A stretch of DNA of 64,000 bases from Alnus glutinosa (Eukaryota > Streptophyta > Magnoliopsida > Fagales > Betulaceae). The stretch lies in assembly GCF_958979055.1 (NCBI RefSeq), contig NC_084890.1, positions 31,913,116 through 31,977,115 of the forward strand, in the 5' to 3' direction. Below the pieces are notes generated by a model that made no database searches, was not told the origin of the DNA, and saw only the letters and a program-made list of their open reading frames with translations. A program made the translations under genes and the position numbers. How positions within the stretch are numbered: the stretch's first letter is position 1; each line of letters begins with the position of its first letter. Below are positions 12,301-24,589 of the stretch, in pieces.

Positions 12301-12750
12301 ATGAATCGGGAGAGGCTCATGAAGATGGCCGGTGCCGTTCGCACCAGTGGAAAAGGAAGCATGCGAAGAAAGAAGAAGGCTGTTCACAAAGCCACAAACA
12401 CTGATGATAAAAAGGCTTCAGAGTACCTTGAAAAGGGTTGGGGTGAACATCATCCTCCCTGCTATTGAAGAAGTTAACGTTTTCAAGGATGATGCAGTCA
12501 TCCAGTTTCTTAATTCCAAAGTTCAAGCTTCCATTGCTGCCAACACTTGGGTTGTTAGTGGTTCTCCTCAAACAAAAAAAATTCGCAAGATCTTCTCCCA
12601 GGGATCATCAACCAACTAGGGCCAGATAACTTGGAGAACCTAAAGAAGCTTGCCGAACAGTTTCGAAGAATCGAAGAGGCAGTAACCAGCTGGTGCACAG
12701 CCAAAGCAAGAAGAGGAAGATGATGATGAAGACGTCCCAGAGCTTGTTGC
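12301..12750 (+). pseudogene. BTF3: BTF3 / NAC-beta pseudogene
   Basis: The start reads MNRERLMKMAGAVRTSGKGS, followed by RRKKKAVHKATNTDDK, as in the beta subunit of the nascent polypeptide-associated complex, which binds ribosomes and emerging chains. After a frameshift comes TLKRVGVNIILPAIEEVNVF and then KVQASIAANTWVVSGSPQTK, the NAC domain core. After a second frameshift the tail gives LGPDNLENLKKLAEQF and the acidic DDDEDVPELV end. There are no introns and several frameshifts, as expected of a processed copy. It runs directly, in frame, into the UGT fragment that follows. The identification is strong and the copy is clearly dead. Confidence 0.85.
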
Positions 12751-13433
12751 CGACTTGCCGAAGGAGGTGCTGATCCCGACGGGCGAAGAAGAGTCGCTTC
12801 TCTCACGCACGCTAAGTCAAATGGGATCGGTGCTGCCACGAGCTACTGCTATAATTATGGGTTCTTTCGAAGAACTAAAACCTCCCCCTCTCAACCATGA
12901 TCTTAAATCAAAGTTTAAGAATGTATTTTATGTCGGCTTTACTTCTCTCAATATCGGTGCCAGCTCCGCCTTTACCACATTCGACATCGGATCTGACTGG
13001 CTGCCTGTCGTGGTTGGACGGACAAAAATCAAGGCCAGTCGCGTACGTTGGATTTGGAACTGTGGCTTCGCTGCCGCAGGATGAGCTAACAGCAATAGCC
13101 GAGGCACTCTAAACGAGTGGAACTCCGTTTCTTTGGTCTCTCAGTGATAACTCAAAGGAACTGTTGCCGAAAGGGTTTCTTGAGAAGACTAGGATGCATG
13201 GGAAAGTAGTGCCGTGGACACCCCAGAGCCAAGTGCTGGCACATGCTTCTGTAGGTGTGTTTGTGACGCACTGTGGAGCAAACTCTGTTTACGTGAGTAT
13301 TGTGAATGGGTTGCCACTCATCTGTAGGCCCTCCTTGGGCGATAACTACATGACCGGACGGATGATAGAGGATGTGTGAAGGATTGGTGTCAAAGTTGAG
13401 GGTGGTGTAATTACGAAGAATTGGTTGGTGGAG

Positions 13434-13436
<3 letters not shown>
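12751..13436 (+). pseudogene. UDP-glycosyltransferase pseudogene (UGT78-like)
   Basis: It begins inside the enzyme with DLPKEVL, then LPRATAIIMGSFEEL and HDLKSKFKNVFYVG. A frameshift near 12945 is followed by SDLTGCLSWLDGQK and YVGFGTVASLPQDEL, then a stop. The next frame reads LPKGFLEKTRMHGKVVPWTP and the PSPG sugar-donor box (VLAHASVGVFVTHCG). This box has HCGANS where HCGWNS is usual and GDN where GDQ is usual. Another stop follows, then RIGVKVEGGV, and the copy ends at a CT microsatellite. UGT78-type enzymes glucosylate flavonoid or anthocyanidin 3-hydroxyls. The N-terminal half is missing. The family call is secure at the UGT level and likely at the UGT78 level. Confidence 0.85.

Positions 13437-13482
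<46 letters not shown>
13437..13482. repeat. (CT)n microsatellite
   Basis: About 23 uninterrupted CT units abut the truncated end of the UGT pseudogene. Confidence 0.9.
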
Positions 13483-15299
13483 TTTCCTTTCCTTCTTTTC
13501 AAAGATCATCATCACTGTGTTTTTCTCATTGTTCAACACCATCTTCTAAGCTTTGTCTCGCTCTCTCTTTTTTCCTAGCACTGCTAGTTTTGGACGTTCT
13601 TGACTTGAAATACCAACATTCGTTAACTTGAAATACCAACATTCTTACAGGGTTAGGGTACTATTGTGATGTTTGAGCTGCTGTTTCAGCTTGGTGTTTT
13701 TTACTTGCTATTTTAGGCTGATTTTTCAGCTTGGTGTTCCCCTTCACTTTAGGGTTGTATCCAGAATTCCTGGAGAGACTTTTGTTCTTGGGTTTGATCT
13801 ATAAAGCTTTTATTCATTAAAATAATAATAATAATTAAATCATCACTTCCAATTGTTGTGCCTTCTTGGGCAAATGTTTGATTACTTCTATTTCATTCTC
13901 TCTATCGCAAAGTTGCACACCTACTTTTCTCCGTTAATGAGTAAACATGTGGTTTTGAGATTGCCAATATTCCATCTTAAATGGAAGCTCTGTCGAAAGA
14001 CGGCTTTCCTGAGCCTCTCTCTTAGGCCTTAGTGGCAGCAGGCCTTGTATTAGGCTTTTTTCCCATATCTATCAAACTTATGTCTCTTTCTACAGGATTT
14101 CGCCTTTCGAGAATGCCATGCTGATTTAGATTTGAGTAAAAGATAGATAAACATTTACGTTCAGTTCTTATATTGGATTATCTCTTGGGATCAACATGCT
14201 AGTTTTTTTTTTTACAAGTTCTTTTACTTCTTGTTGGTAGACTCCAATAAAATGTCACTAAAAAAAAACAGTCGTTTTGAGTTTTTTTTTTTTTTTTTTT
14301 TTTTAAGTCGTTTTAAGGCCTATAAACGGCTCAAAATGTTTAGAGCCATTTTTTTAAGCCGTTTTCAAAATGGCTCAACTTATAGGGTATTAAAGGCTTG
14401 GTTTAAGCTGTTTGGGATTAAAACGGCTCTTATTAGAGCTATTTTATCATTAAAACGGCTCAAAATAATAATAATAATTTAATTTTCTACGGAACCCAAT
14501 TCAAAAATCACTCAATTCATTGCAATTTACCCAAATTTATTTACAAAAACCATACCCATATGACCCAATCCACCACAAATTATTGAGAACAACCCAGAAA
14601 TTCCAAAATCCAAATCACCCGATCCATTGCAAATTGAAAACTCATTCCAAACTACACAATCTATCAATAATAAGGACAGAAATTAATGGATGCCACATAT
14701 TCAAATCAAGCAATTGAGAAACCAATCAATAAGAAGATGATTCCCAGCTCAAAAGAACACAAATAAACAAATCTGATTCACAAAAAGCAATTAACTTTTG
14801 GTCATAGATTTCTACTTTGAGTTAACAAAACCCGGCCAGAAACCCACTGCACAAGAACACCACAAACAGCTGCAGACAACCAAACCTCCAAAAAAATTGC
14901 CCAGAACCAAAGATCCGACCATATTCGGTCCACAACACTGACTCGCACAACCTCCGAACGAGAGATCCCACCAGATTTGGCCAAACAGCACCAACAACAC
15001 TACACAACCTCCGATCGACAACCACCAGAACCAACTCAACAAAATTGCCAAAGAGAACCGCCGAACACCAGATCTCAGCAAAATCCTACCGTCCACGCAA
15101 AAAGAGATCACAGAGAGAGAGAGAGAGAGAGAGAGTGCAAGAAAGAGAGTGAGAGAGCTAGAGAGAGATCGAGGGAGAGAAGACGTATTAGTGGTTAACG
15201 AAGAAGAGAGAGAGACGCATTGGGAGGGGAAATGAAAAAAAATAAAAATTCCTCCCAACTTGTTTTAGATTCAAAAGAAACAAAAAATTAAAAAATCAA
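13483..15299. other. Intergenic, with TIR-element-like repeats
   Basis: No gene is recognised. At 14255-14480, directly after CACTAAAAAAAAACAG, copies of a motif like AAACGGCTCAAAAT occur in both orientations, as in subterminal repeats of CACTA-type elements. No matching right end was found. At about 15111-15180 there is a GA-rich stretch. The open frames on either strand are low-complexity. Confidence 0.4.
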
Positions 15300-15357
15300 A
15301 GCCAGGTAGGACAGGTGGGAACCGAATAAGAGTGGAATCTTAGTGTACAAGGAAGCA
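15300..15357. repeat. MULE-MITE arm remnant
   Basis: The sequence TAGTGTACAAGGAAGCATTTCTC matches in outline the right arm of the 180-bp MITE at 3626-3805. No partner arm is visible nearby, so it is a fragment next to the 3' end of the phosphatase gene. Confidence 0.4.
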
Positions 15358-15541
15358 TTTCTCTACTTTTAAAAGCATTTCCGTTGTTCAAGAAGAGGCA
15401 CTACAACTCATCTCTGTTGACCTCATCAACTGTCATCCCGGCGAAGCGAGTCATTATTTGTGAGACATCTGCAAATATGGCACTCTGCTTTTTGATGATG
15501 CGGAAGTTGTCCTCAATTTCCCTCGTTTCAGCATTCACAAA

Positions 15542-16262
15542 CTGTAAAATTGATGAAAACAGGCCGGTGCATGAGACAAATTTTACACATGTTCACAAAT
15601 ACAAAGAATATGTCTTTCTGTGTGTTGTTGTATTACCATTCTACACTTCTAAGGCTTCACATTAAAGCTAAGGTGTCAACTAATTGACATTATGGTCTTC
15701 CTAAGGGCGTCCTTTGTTCTATTTTTAGTTTTATGTTCTCCAAACAAAATTATTAACAAGCAACTAAAAACACAAAATACTTACAAAATTCTTAAACTGT
15801 TAATATCTGATCGGTCCACATTGAAGAGATAATTAGCCTACATAAGATGGGTGGATAATAAGGGAGTTCATGGGTGGTGAAGTCCCATGAACGAACTTAG
15901 CCAACATATATTAATTTTAAGTTCAGACAAAACTATGAGTTTAGTTATTGCTTTAAGGGTGCCATTAGTGTGATTTTTCATTTTTTCTCTTTCTTTCTTT
16001 GTAATTATTTTTTACTATAATTAGGGCCTTAATTAAAAAGCATTAACTAGCTTATTTACCATAATCAACTGGGGCCTTAAAAGTTTCTTTTAATAAAATA
16101 AAACTTAATTATACTATTGCTATTTGAGGCCTAATCTTTTGGTGTCTTAGGCGACCGTCTAATTGGCGAAAGCACTGAGCCGACCTGATAGATACCAACT
16201 TTCCTTTGAATTTTCTGATTTACTATATCTTCTCTAGCTAGTCAGAGTTTGAGCATACAAAC
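15542..16262. repeat. Last phosphatase intron with repeat remnant
   Basis: A 721-bp intron. At about 16020-16190 it has GGGCCTTAATTA-type repeats ending GGCGACCGTCTAATTGGCG and GAGCCGACC. It resembles the right part of the GGGCCGGCTC element at 45558-46240. Confidence 0.5.
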
Positions 16263-19200
16263 CTCAAAGTTTATCTCTTCCTTTGTTGCATGCACCCTTA
16301 CATAACCAAACTTAGAAATCCTTCGTAAGCTCCAGCTGTTCACCTGTTCAGGAACAATGATAGTGACTTTAAAAGTTCACTTATCACATTCAAAGATATG
16401 AATGTGTATATATTACTACATACTTACATGATCAGTTGTGAAGTTGTCTAAGGTGAAGCCAGCCATACCAATAACAGCCTGCACTGGGGCACTGTAATTG
16501 CTGTTATCATAGGTGTCGATGCCATTTTCATCTGCTGTAGGCATGGCCTTGCATTCCTCTTGATAAACTGCGCAGGTTCTCTCATAATTATGAACATGGC
16601 CGAAGAGAGCCAGATCCACCTTTATCATGTTCCTAACATAGTGTTAGAATGCGACCAAAAATGGCCAAACTAATGATTTTGATTTGAGGAGCCAAAGGAG
16701 TTTACCTTATTGTCAATTAGTAATGGTTCTACCGCTTCAACGAATTTCTTATCCACACTAAAGACTCCATCTGTTGAAGTATACATGGGTCTATGTCTGC
16801 ATCGACAATGAATGTAATTAATGATTTAATGAATACTTTAGTACTCTTTTTCACATGTAGTATTAGACAGCATGTGAACTATTTTAATTGAAATGTGGGA
16901 TAAACAGTAGAATCAAGGTTCTAATTCTAGATTTCGATTCTAATACCATGTTAAATTATTATTATTCAAAATTTTAAGAGGATAAAAAATGATAAATTTA
17001 ATTATTTAATTAATATTTATACACGCATACTAGCTAAAAAGCACACACGCGCACAGGCATAGGCCCATGTTGTGACAAATTGAAGCCACATTTCATAAAA
17101 TAACCAGAAAAATTTGAAAAAAATTGAAAAAAGAATTGCCTATGAAGTCTACTTACCCCATAAAAATTAACCAAGGAGTTTTTGATCGATCAACAGTAGC
17201 CATGTCCTTTTTCATCCATTCATACTGTAACAGTAAATTAAGGCCATGGAATAAGTAAGAGATAAACAAATATTTAGTAAATCCAAAATAATCTCGAAGG
17301 ATATATTAGAAGAACCTGTTCTACCTTACCTGCTCCGAATTTTCTGACCAGTCATGCTCGGTTGAAATTATTGTGAAGTGAACACTTGCTTGTTCTATGG
17401 AATACCATGCATGGCTTATCCTTTGCTTGGGTTGGCATTTGAAAATATGTCTCATAAGGAACTCCACATTCTCCACCTGAATCAGGAGTAATGTATACTG
17501 ACCCTGAGTCTACATAGTCCCTGAAAAATAGAGAAAAAAAAAAAAAATCATGCATATATATAGCTACTAAATCCATTTGTGGATCACTATATATGTTCTG
17601 TAAGCCAATTCAAAATTTATCCTTTAGTTTTTTCGAGCATCATAAATAGATAGAAGAATTTTCCCACAACTGCTTCTCTAGTTATAACAAGTCATTATCA
17701 TTTATGCAAGTATCTGCATCCATACCAGCAAATAATTTGAAGAGAATGGGAGAAAAAAAGCTACCTCTCATGGTTTCCAATAGCAGTCATGTAAGCAACT
17801 TGGGAAGCAAATGGGGTTATCAGTTGAAGGAAAAAATCCCATTCTACTAAGAATCCAGTGGCATAACTTATGTCTCCAATATGGAAGATGGAGTCCACTT
17901 TTCCATAGGCTACTTCATCAGTAAGAGCTCCAATCACAAAGAGGGATCCTGGCTATGTAAATCATAAAATTAAAAACATGGTCGTTACATACCAGTGCAT
18001 CAGCTTAAATTTCCTCCCTTTATTATTGTGGTGGTGGTTGTATGTTTCTTGAAGTTACTAGTATTAATTAGACAATTAAATTTACTATTTCCTATCAGCT
18101 TAGCTTTAAAGATAAGTAATAATTAAATATGGTATAAAGAGCAAATGTATTAAGCTTGAACATATATATGCAGTGATCAAAAAATGAGCTCAAACTCTCT
18201 AAAGACTATTGCTCTGATACTATGTTTAAGCTTATAGGAAAATGGTAATTTAATCATTTAATTAATAGTCTAAGATATTACACTAAAATGAAGTGGATAT
18301 GTTTTCAAGAAGCATTATATATCTTGTGTCTTAAACAAGGAAATAGTAGAAAAATCTGCCAACTTATCTACAAATTTGTAGTGAAAGTCTAGCGTTTTGA
18401 TAGTATTTTTGTAGTGAAAGTCTAGCGTTTTGATTGACCAACATGCATCCTACCCAACAAAGTGAGCCTTACCTGAATATAGTGTTCAACAGAAGCATCA
18501 CGAGGAGCCTTTCCCATGTCGCCATATACAAGAAAATTAAGTTCATCTGATCCTCCAGCAGGCGGAGTCCGGAACTGGAATCGATCACTCCAACCAACTG
18601 AGTCACTTTGTATAAGAAGAAAAATGAGAAAAAAGAAAAAAATCAGTTTGATGTCAACTTTAATAATTAGATCACTGGGGTAGTAAATGTTTTCCATTAT
18701 TGATTTTAATCATGCTGAACCCAGAGGGCTATATATTTTTCTCCATTAATCCCTACAAGCGCTCATTAGCAGGCGATTACGCTTACTTGGGCAGGAACTA
18801 CAGCTTCGTTACATCAGAAAATGTCCCAAAAATATCCAAATTTCCAAGATTAAATTAAACTTGCTTTTTCTCATAAATAAACTGTTAAGAATATGCCTTA
18901 TCCACTTACCTCTTTCCTGATTGATGGATAATTTTAGCAAACGGATCAAACTTTGGTAGTGCAATTTTTTTTTTTTTTTTTGGTCATTTTGAATTCTGTA
19001 ATAAAACATTGTTAAGAGTAATGTGATGCAAAAAATGCAACAAATTACTGTCACCATTCACAGCATCATCCGACAAGGGTTATGTGTCTATTGGACAGAG
19101 CAACTCTTCCTTCAATTCACCTCTGTTTTCTCTATTTTCTGCAGAAAGTGAAGATTTGTCTTTTGTATTTTAAACAGATTTATAGGTATTATTTTCCCTT

Positions 19201-19920
19201 TGTTAAGATTGACTTGCATTTACAAGTCTTGGTGAAGCTTTCTTCTTGGAGAAGTTAAGTCCTCTTTGATATTTGTGAAGAAGATATTTATTGAAGAAGA
19301 TATTTGTTTGGAGAGATATTTAGGAGCTAACTTCGTTGAGAAGTTTTGTAAATATCTCTTATCTTAAAGCATCTTAATCATGACTCATCAAGTAATGATT
19401 GTAAACATAACTTTGAGAAGAAGCAACTTAAGATAAGATAAGATGCTTAGCCTTGAAGTAATCCAAGATAAGATAAGATATTTATCTTTGAAGCGTCTTT
19501 GTAATCATATCTTGTAAAAATATTGAAGCTTCTCTTTCCTATAAATAGAAGCACACGGCCATGGCAAATATATGGAGCCAAAAACCAAAGTGAAGAAGAA
19601 AAGCAAAGAAGGAAGTTTATCCTTCTTGGTGTGCGGTACAAGAGAAAAAGAAACAGAGAAAAGTTTTCTCTTCTTAATATGTCGTACAACAATACACAAG
19701 TGAGTGAAATCTAGGTGTATTGGGACTTTGGGCTTTCGGTAATTTTCTCCCTATAACTATTTTTAATAGTGAATTTTCTCTGCGTCTGCTACAGTGAATG
19801 TATCTCAGTTTAAGGGAACCACTTAAATTTTGGTGTCATCTGTAGTTGATTTATTTTTTCCTTGTCTTCTTAATTTTTCGCATCTCACGGGTCCTAGGAA
19901 ATAGGACTTATTTCCTCACA
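19201..19920 (+). mobile_element. Solo LTR (Copia-like) in phosphatase intron
   Basis: A 720-bp segment starting TGTTAAGATTGACTTGC and ending ATTTCCTCACA, with a TATAAATAG box at about 19542 and a layout like the Copia LTRs elsewhere in the window. The flanking 5-mers are CCCTT (19196-19200) and CACTT (19921-19925), an imperfect TSD. No internal coding or second LTR is present. It lies antisense in the intron between phosphatase exons 3 and 4. Confidence 0.6.
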
Positions 19921-21659
19921 CACTTTTCCTAGTGACTTAAAAGGAGGCTGAATCGACAGCCAACAAAAATGAGATGCTATACCTTCCATATCTGTAGGAG
20001 AAGACACTTGAAGGCTGAAGTCCTGTCATAATTGCTGAATGAATGAATCCTGGGTCATGCCAACCGAAGTCCTTTGCTGGACTTGGTAGAACTGCACCTA
20101 TTCATTTCACAAGCACGAAGCAAGGATTATGTAGAAGATGGATAATCATGGTTACAAGATATTTTCACCATTAAAGGGGTACTTGTCTTACATGCTCAAG
20201 AGACACATAGACAGTTTTATAAACAAGGTATGAAGAATTTTCTCCAGCCGAGTTTGGAGAAAATTTCCGTCCTATATACTAAATGCATGGACAATAGTGG
20301 TTGTTCTCTGCATTCCAGCATGCAAAGCTACTAAAATCCTTGACATAGTATTTTGAATCGTAGAGAAAGAGATGACAGAAAGAATCAATCATAAATGCAG
20401 TAAATGGAAATGGAAATGGGAGTAGCTCACTTTTCATATCATCTTGTGAAAATGTGGTAACTTCTGATGTCTGCATTTTTCCATTCCCATATTGTACTTG
20501 TTGAGGTGCCTTATCTCCACTAACCCATGTTATTCTCATCTGCACCACCATACTAGTGTTCCAATCACTTGCTAAGGTGCATTTGGTCGTGCGATTTCGT
20601 AAGTCAAAAGTGTATTTCAGACAAAGTCACAGAAGAAGAGACTGCTCTTGAAAAAAATGGTGGGTTGACCGTAAGGGAAGGGAGTGTATTTTTAAAAGTG
20701 AAATGTTATATACCATATAATTATCATACTTTTATCCTACTATGCTGACATGATAGAGTGTTGTACCCCTTAGATCAGACCTTATTAAAAAAGAAATATT
20801 CAATAGTTACTAGACTCTACCACACGTCAACATAGTGGGAGAAAAGTGAGATATTTGTGCGGTGTATAGAATTTATTTTTTAAAAAACTCACGATTTTAA
20901 AATAATGCCAAAAACTATAGTTTTATTTTATAAATATCCCACCATGCCAACGTATTAATCCTAACCAACCTTTGGACCAGCCATTGTTAAAAAAAAAATA
21001 ATATTAATAAAAAGTTCAAAAATTAGTTGGAATTGACACATCAACATTGTAGGATAAAAATATAGTTTCTAACATTACTTACAATTTTAATGGTCGAAGC
21101 GCGATATAAAATGTCAAACTACGATTTTACCAAAATAATAACTACATTTTTAAAAACTATATTTTCATTAACGGTGTTTTGAAACTGCTAAACCAAACAG
21201 ACACGATTAATCTTTTTATTTTAATTTGTTAGATGACATATATAGATCGATCTATGGATTACAGAAGTTTTGATTTGGTTTTCTCTAAAACCAAACAAGT
21301 TTCATCGGAAATAGGTTTGTTGCTTACTGATGTCCCAGTTGAATCTATGCTTGATAGATGTCCATATAATGGGTGATTTGGATTAGCAAAATTCACAGGG
21401 TTTGACCTCCTCAAAACGCAAGGTGTATCGAATCCACCAGCGAAGAACACGAATTCAATGTCCGTTCTGATATTAATAACATGAAACCTCAAAGAACCAC
21501 TGCAAGTGGTTTTCACGCAGCTGCCATTGTTGTATTCCTTGCATTCCTTCTTTGTGCAGTTGATATAGTCTGGATCATTGCCCATGTACTGTGCCTGCAA
21601 TTTTATTTTCCCGACATATAAATTATGTTAGCTCTTTTTTATTTGTAGATAAAATATAG

Positions 21660-22012
21660 CAAAAAGTTTACTTACACCACCCAGAATATAAGTGATTTTG
21701 TAATTATAACTTCTAAGTTTAAAAATTTATAATGGCAGTATCCCATTTTTTAGCCCCTTTCAATTTTACTTAATTTTTTTTTTCTTTTAAAAATGGTTCC
21801 GTGGGTCACCATATATATATATTCACTTTGCTTTTTTCTTTAAAAAAAATAAAAAAACCTATAATTTGGGCATTTTAACCAAAAAAAAAATGATAAAATT
21901 AAAAAAAAGGCTGAAATATGAGATATTACCAATATTGTAAATTTTTAAACTTTGAAGTTATAATTGTAAAACCGCTTATACTTTGAAGGTGTAAGTCAAG
22001 TTTTCCCTAAAA
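21660..22012. mobile_element. AT-rich foldback MITE
   Basis: Inverted arms: the left reads GTTTACTTACACCACCCAGA and continues with AAGTGATTTTGTAATTATAA. The right arm carries the complement (TTATAATTGTAAAACCGCTT and GGTGTAAGTCAAGTTTTCCC). The centre is poly-A/T. No TSD was resolved. Confidence 0.6.
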
Positions 22013-22226
22013 TATACATATTAACTACAATTAGAACACGTGGCTTGTGCTAGGCTGCTAGGTGTTATTCCTTTTCTTTCAAAGGAAAAAAGCTGTTGAT
22101 GTCTAATTATTAATATTGGGATTCCTTAATTTTCTTTAGGGAAAAATCAAAATTAGTTCCTAGGTTTTCATGCAATGTCAATTTAGCCCTTATGTTTTCA
22201 ACTTTGACGTCGTTAGGTTTTTCTTT

Positions 22227-22963
22227 GGGAAAATTGCACCGTTAGTCCCTGTGGTATGTCATAATTATTTTTCACTTCCTATGGTTTAAAAAGTTCATGG
22301 GAGGTCATCGTGGTACGTAATAATTACAAATCGATTTCTGGCGTCAAATTCTGTTAAAATTTTTAACAGATTTCGTTAAATGCCACGTCAACGACACGTG
22401 TCGCCAATAAGATGGCGACACGTGTCCATCTTAATAAAAAAATATAAATTTATTAAAAAATAAATAAAAATACTTATTGGCCACCCCCAGTGGTCTGGGG
22501 TGGCCATCGGGCCACCCCTGAATCTTCCAAGGGTGGCCTGAAGGCCACCCCCTGTGGCTTGGGGGTGGCCACACGCCACCCCCTGCGGCCACTGGGGGTG
22601 GCGCGCGGCGACCTTCAGTGGCTGGGGGTGGCCTGGGGGTGGCCCAGCCACCCTTTCAGCTTTTTTTTTTTTTTTTTGAATTTGATTTTTTTTTTTTTTT
22701 TTTAAAAAAAAAAATGTATTTTTATTTATTTTTTAATAAATTTATATTTTTTTTATTAAGATGGACACGTGTCGCCATCTTATTGGCGACACGTGTCGCT
22801 GACGTGGCATTTGACGGAATCTGTTAAAAATTTTAACAGAATTTGACTCCAGGGATCGATTTGTAATTATTACATACTACGAAGACCTCCCATGAACTTT
22901 TTAAACTATAGGGAGTAAAAAATAATTATAGCATACCACAGGGACCAACGGTGCAATTTTCCC
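22227..22963. mobile_element. MULE-type foldback element with GC-rich core
   Basis: 737 bp with terminal inverted repeats of about 230 bp starting GGGAAAATTGCACCGTTAGT. It is flanked by a perfect 9-bp TSD, TTTTTCTTT (22218-22226 and 22964-22972). The arms include GGCGACACGTGTC G-box palindromes. The core is a GGTGGCC/GGCCACC-rich array followed by poly-T. Open frames across it come from the array. The 9-bp TSD places it with Mutator-like elements. Confidence 0.85.
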
Positions 22964-22972
22964 TTTTTCTTT

Positions 22973-24550
22973 CGTTTCGAATAAGTTATTCTATCAACTT
23001 ACCGTCTAATTAATTTACAACATACCACATCAAACCAAAAACTAAATGTTATATGACTCTCATTTAACATATCATGTATCAATTGTACGGGTAGCATGAC
23101 ATAATTACTTTAAATTAAAAATAGACCTTAAAAATAAAAAAAATGAAAATGAAAAGTGTTAAAAACAATTTTTTTACCAAAAGGAAAGGTTGAACCAAGG
23201 ACAAACCCAAGGGCGGCGGTGACCCTTTTTAGTCTGGTTTTTTTTGAGTGTTATTAGGATTTGTTGGTCGTATAAGGAACTTTATGAGAAAGTTTTGATG
23301 ATGTTAAGGTAGGACAAGAATTTGGGTAAGGATCCTATTTATGTGGAAGATATGAGTTCGTACCTTTAGGGGAATATTACATGTGGAGGTTTAATTTAAA
23401 TGCTTACATAAGATTGTTTAGGGGAATATTATTTCATGTGGCTCTTATATATGTATATATATATATCTTCTGCATGTCTTTGTCATACTTTGTCTTATTT
23501 TATTTACTCCATATGGACCATATCGTATTTCACAAGTTACTTTTGGCACAAAATTTAGGTGAACTTCTTTAATTTATGTTAGCTAGGTTTGTTAGATAAA
23601 TCTGAAAGTTATTATGTTAAGAGTTAAAATAAAAGACTAAAATTTATTAATATATAGGTCTCTATTAAATGATTGAATGTACACAAGTTTGACCATTAAT
23701 TAGACATTTGAAATGATGATTTTTATTATTTGTAATTTAGCTAAACTTAATTAGGTGGCCTAAAATCGATTAGGGCATGCATTATGTGTTATAAAAATAA
23801 GATTTTAGGTAATATGTTAAAATTCATTGAATTATTATGTTTTATGTGATACATATGAACGCATATTACATCTTGAATCCTTGATTCTCTATCTATGGAC
23901 TTTAATATAGTGGTTAATTTATAAGTGGATAATATTCCCTTTTTTTTTTATATGTTTTCTCTGTAATCATGTCTCTCACATATCGAATCTAATTAATTAA
24001 ATGAAATAAGTTTTAGCTTCAAACACGACTCTTATTAATCTCTTAAAGAATTGTTTCTGACTTTAACTCACTAGGTATTGCTTTTTATTTATTTTCGATC
24101 CATTAAAAGAAAAATCTAATACAAAACAGTTCGATTTTTTTTTATAAGAAAAAAAAAATTATTGTCTTTTTGAATTATAACTGTTGGAGTTGGTATGATA
24201 ATGCTCTGGATGCATTGATTAATACAAATGGTAAGAGTTTTGGTGCCTTAACAGGTTTAGGCTAGCTAGGCGTAGTTTTGACAATTCTCTGCCCCTATAA
24301 TTAAGTCATATTTTTGGTTCTTGTTGGAAGGTGGTACCCCTAGGCCCTAGTCAGCCCATCCACACCCCAAGCCCCAAGGGGATGAATATATATTTGATAT
24401 TGGTAATTGCTTAATCATTTTCCTTTTGCCCCTAATTAATAAGGAGAGCCCCTTCTGTCCGGTCATGACAGAAAACATGGGTTTTTTGCCCACCAATAAC
24501 CGGTCGACACGTCAGCTAAAAAAATTAAAACCAAAAAACTGAAATGGTCG
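22973..24550. other. Intergenic, no gene seen
   Basis: AT-rich DNA. The expected N-terminal exon of the phosphatase should lie in this direction but was not recognised on the minus strand. A short TA microsatellite lies at about 23454-23465. Confidence 0.45.
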
Positions 24551-24589
24551 TGATGTAGTGAATCGCTTCTCTTCATTCTTTCTTCTTCT

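Larger units (their letters stand above)
15401..21594 (-). pseudogene. Purple acid phosphatase (PAP1/24/27 group), frameshifted and lacking the N-terminal exon
   Basis: Eleven exons with GT..AG borders: 21594-21328, 20539-20431, 20097-19983, 18605-18473, 17952-17765, 17520-17330, 17224-17157, 16796-16706, 16619-16428, 16343-16263 and 15541-15401. The protein has a fibronectin-like N-region (NPVNFANPNHPLYG, RITWVSGDKAPQQVQ). It then has all five metallophosphatase ligand motifs: YGDMGK, GDISYA, GNHER, MGHRPMY and GHVHNYERTC. These secreted dinuclear-metal phosphoesterases cleave phosphomonoesters; this subgroup is often named 'probable inactive PAP'. Two defects are seen. The exon that should supply the signal peptide and first ~100 residues is not found upstream. 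At about 17406-17413 CATG is doubled, so DKPWYSIEQ becomes DKPCMVF and the frame shifts. Without those 4 bases the exons total 1572 nt (523 aa) in one frame. The C-terminus reads NRDEL. A solo LTR and other repeats lie in its introns. Confidence 0.82.

Noticed and set aside
14255..15357. A full CACTA element starting CACTAAAAAAAAACAG
   Set aside because: No matching inverted right end or TSD could be found, so only a fragment is noted.
22388..22827. Open frames over the GGTGGCC array
   Set aside because: Repeat-derived, on both strands, inside a MULE foldback element.
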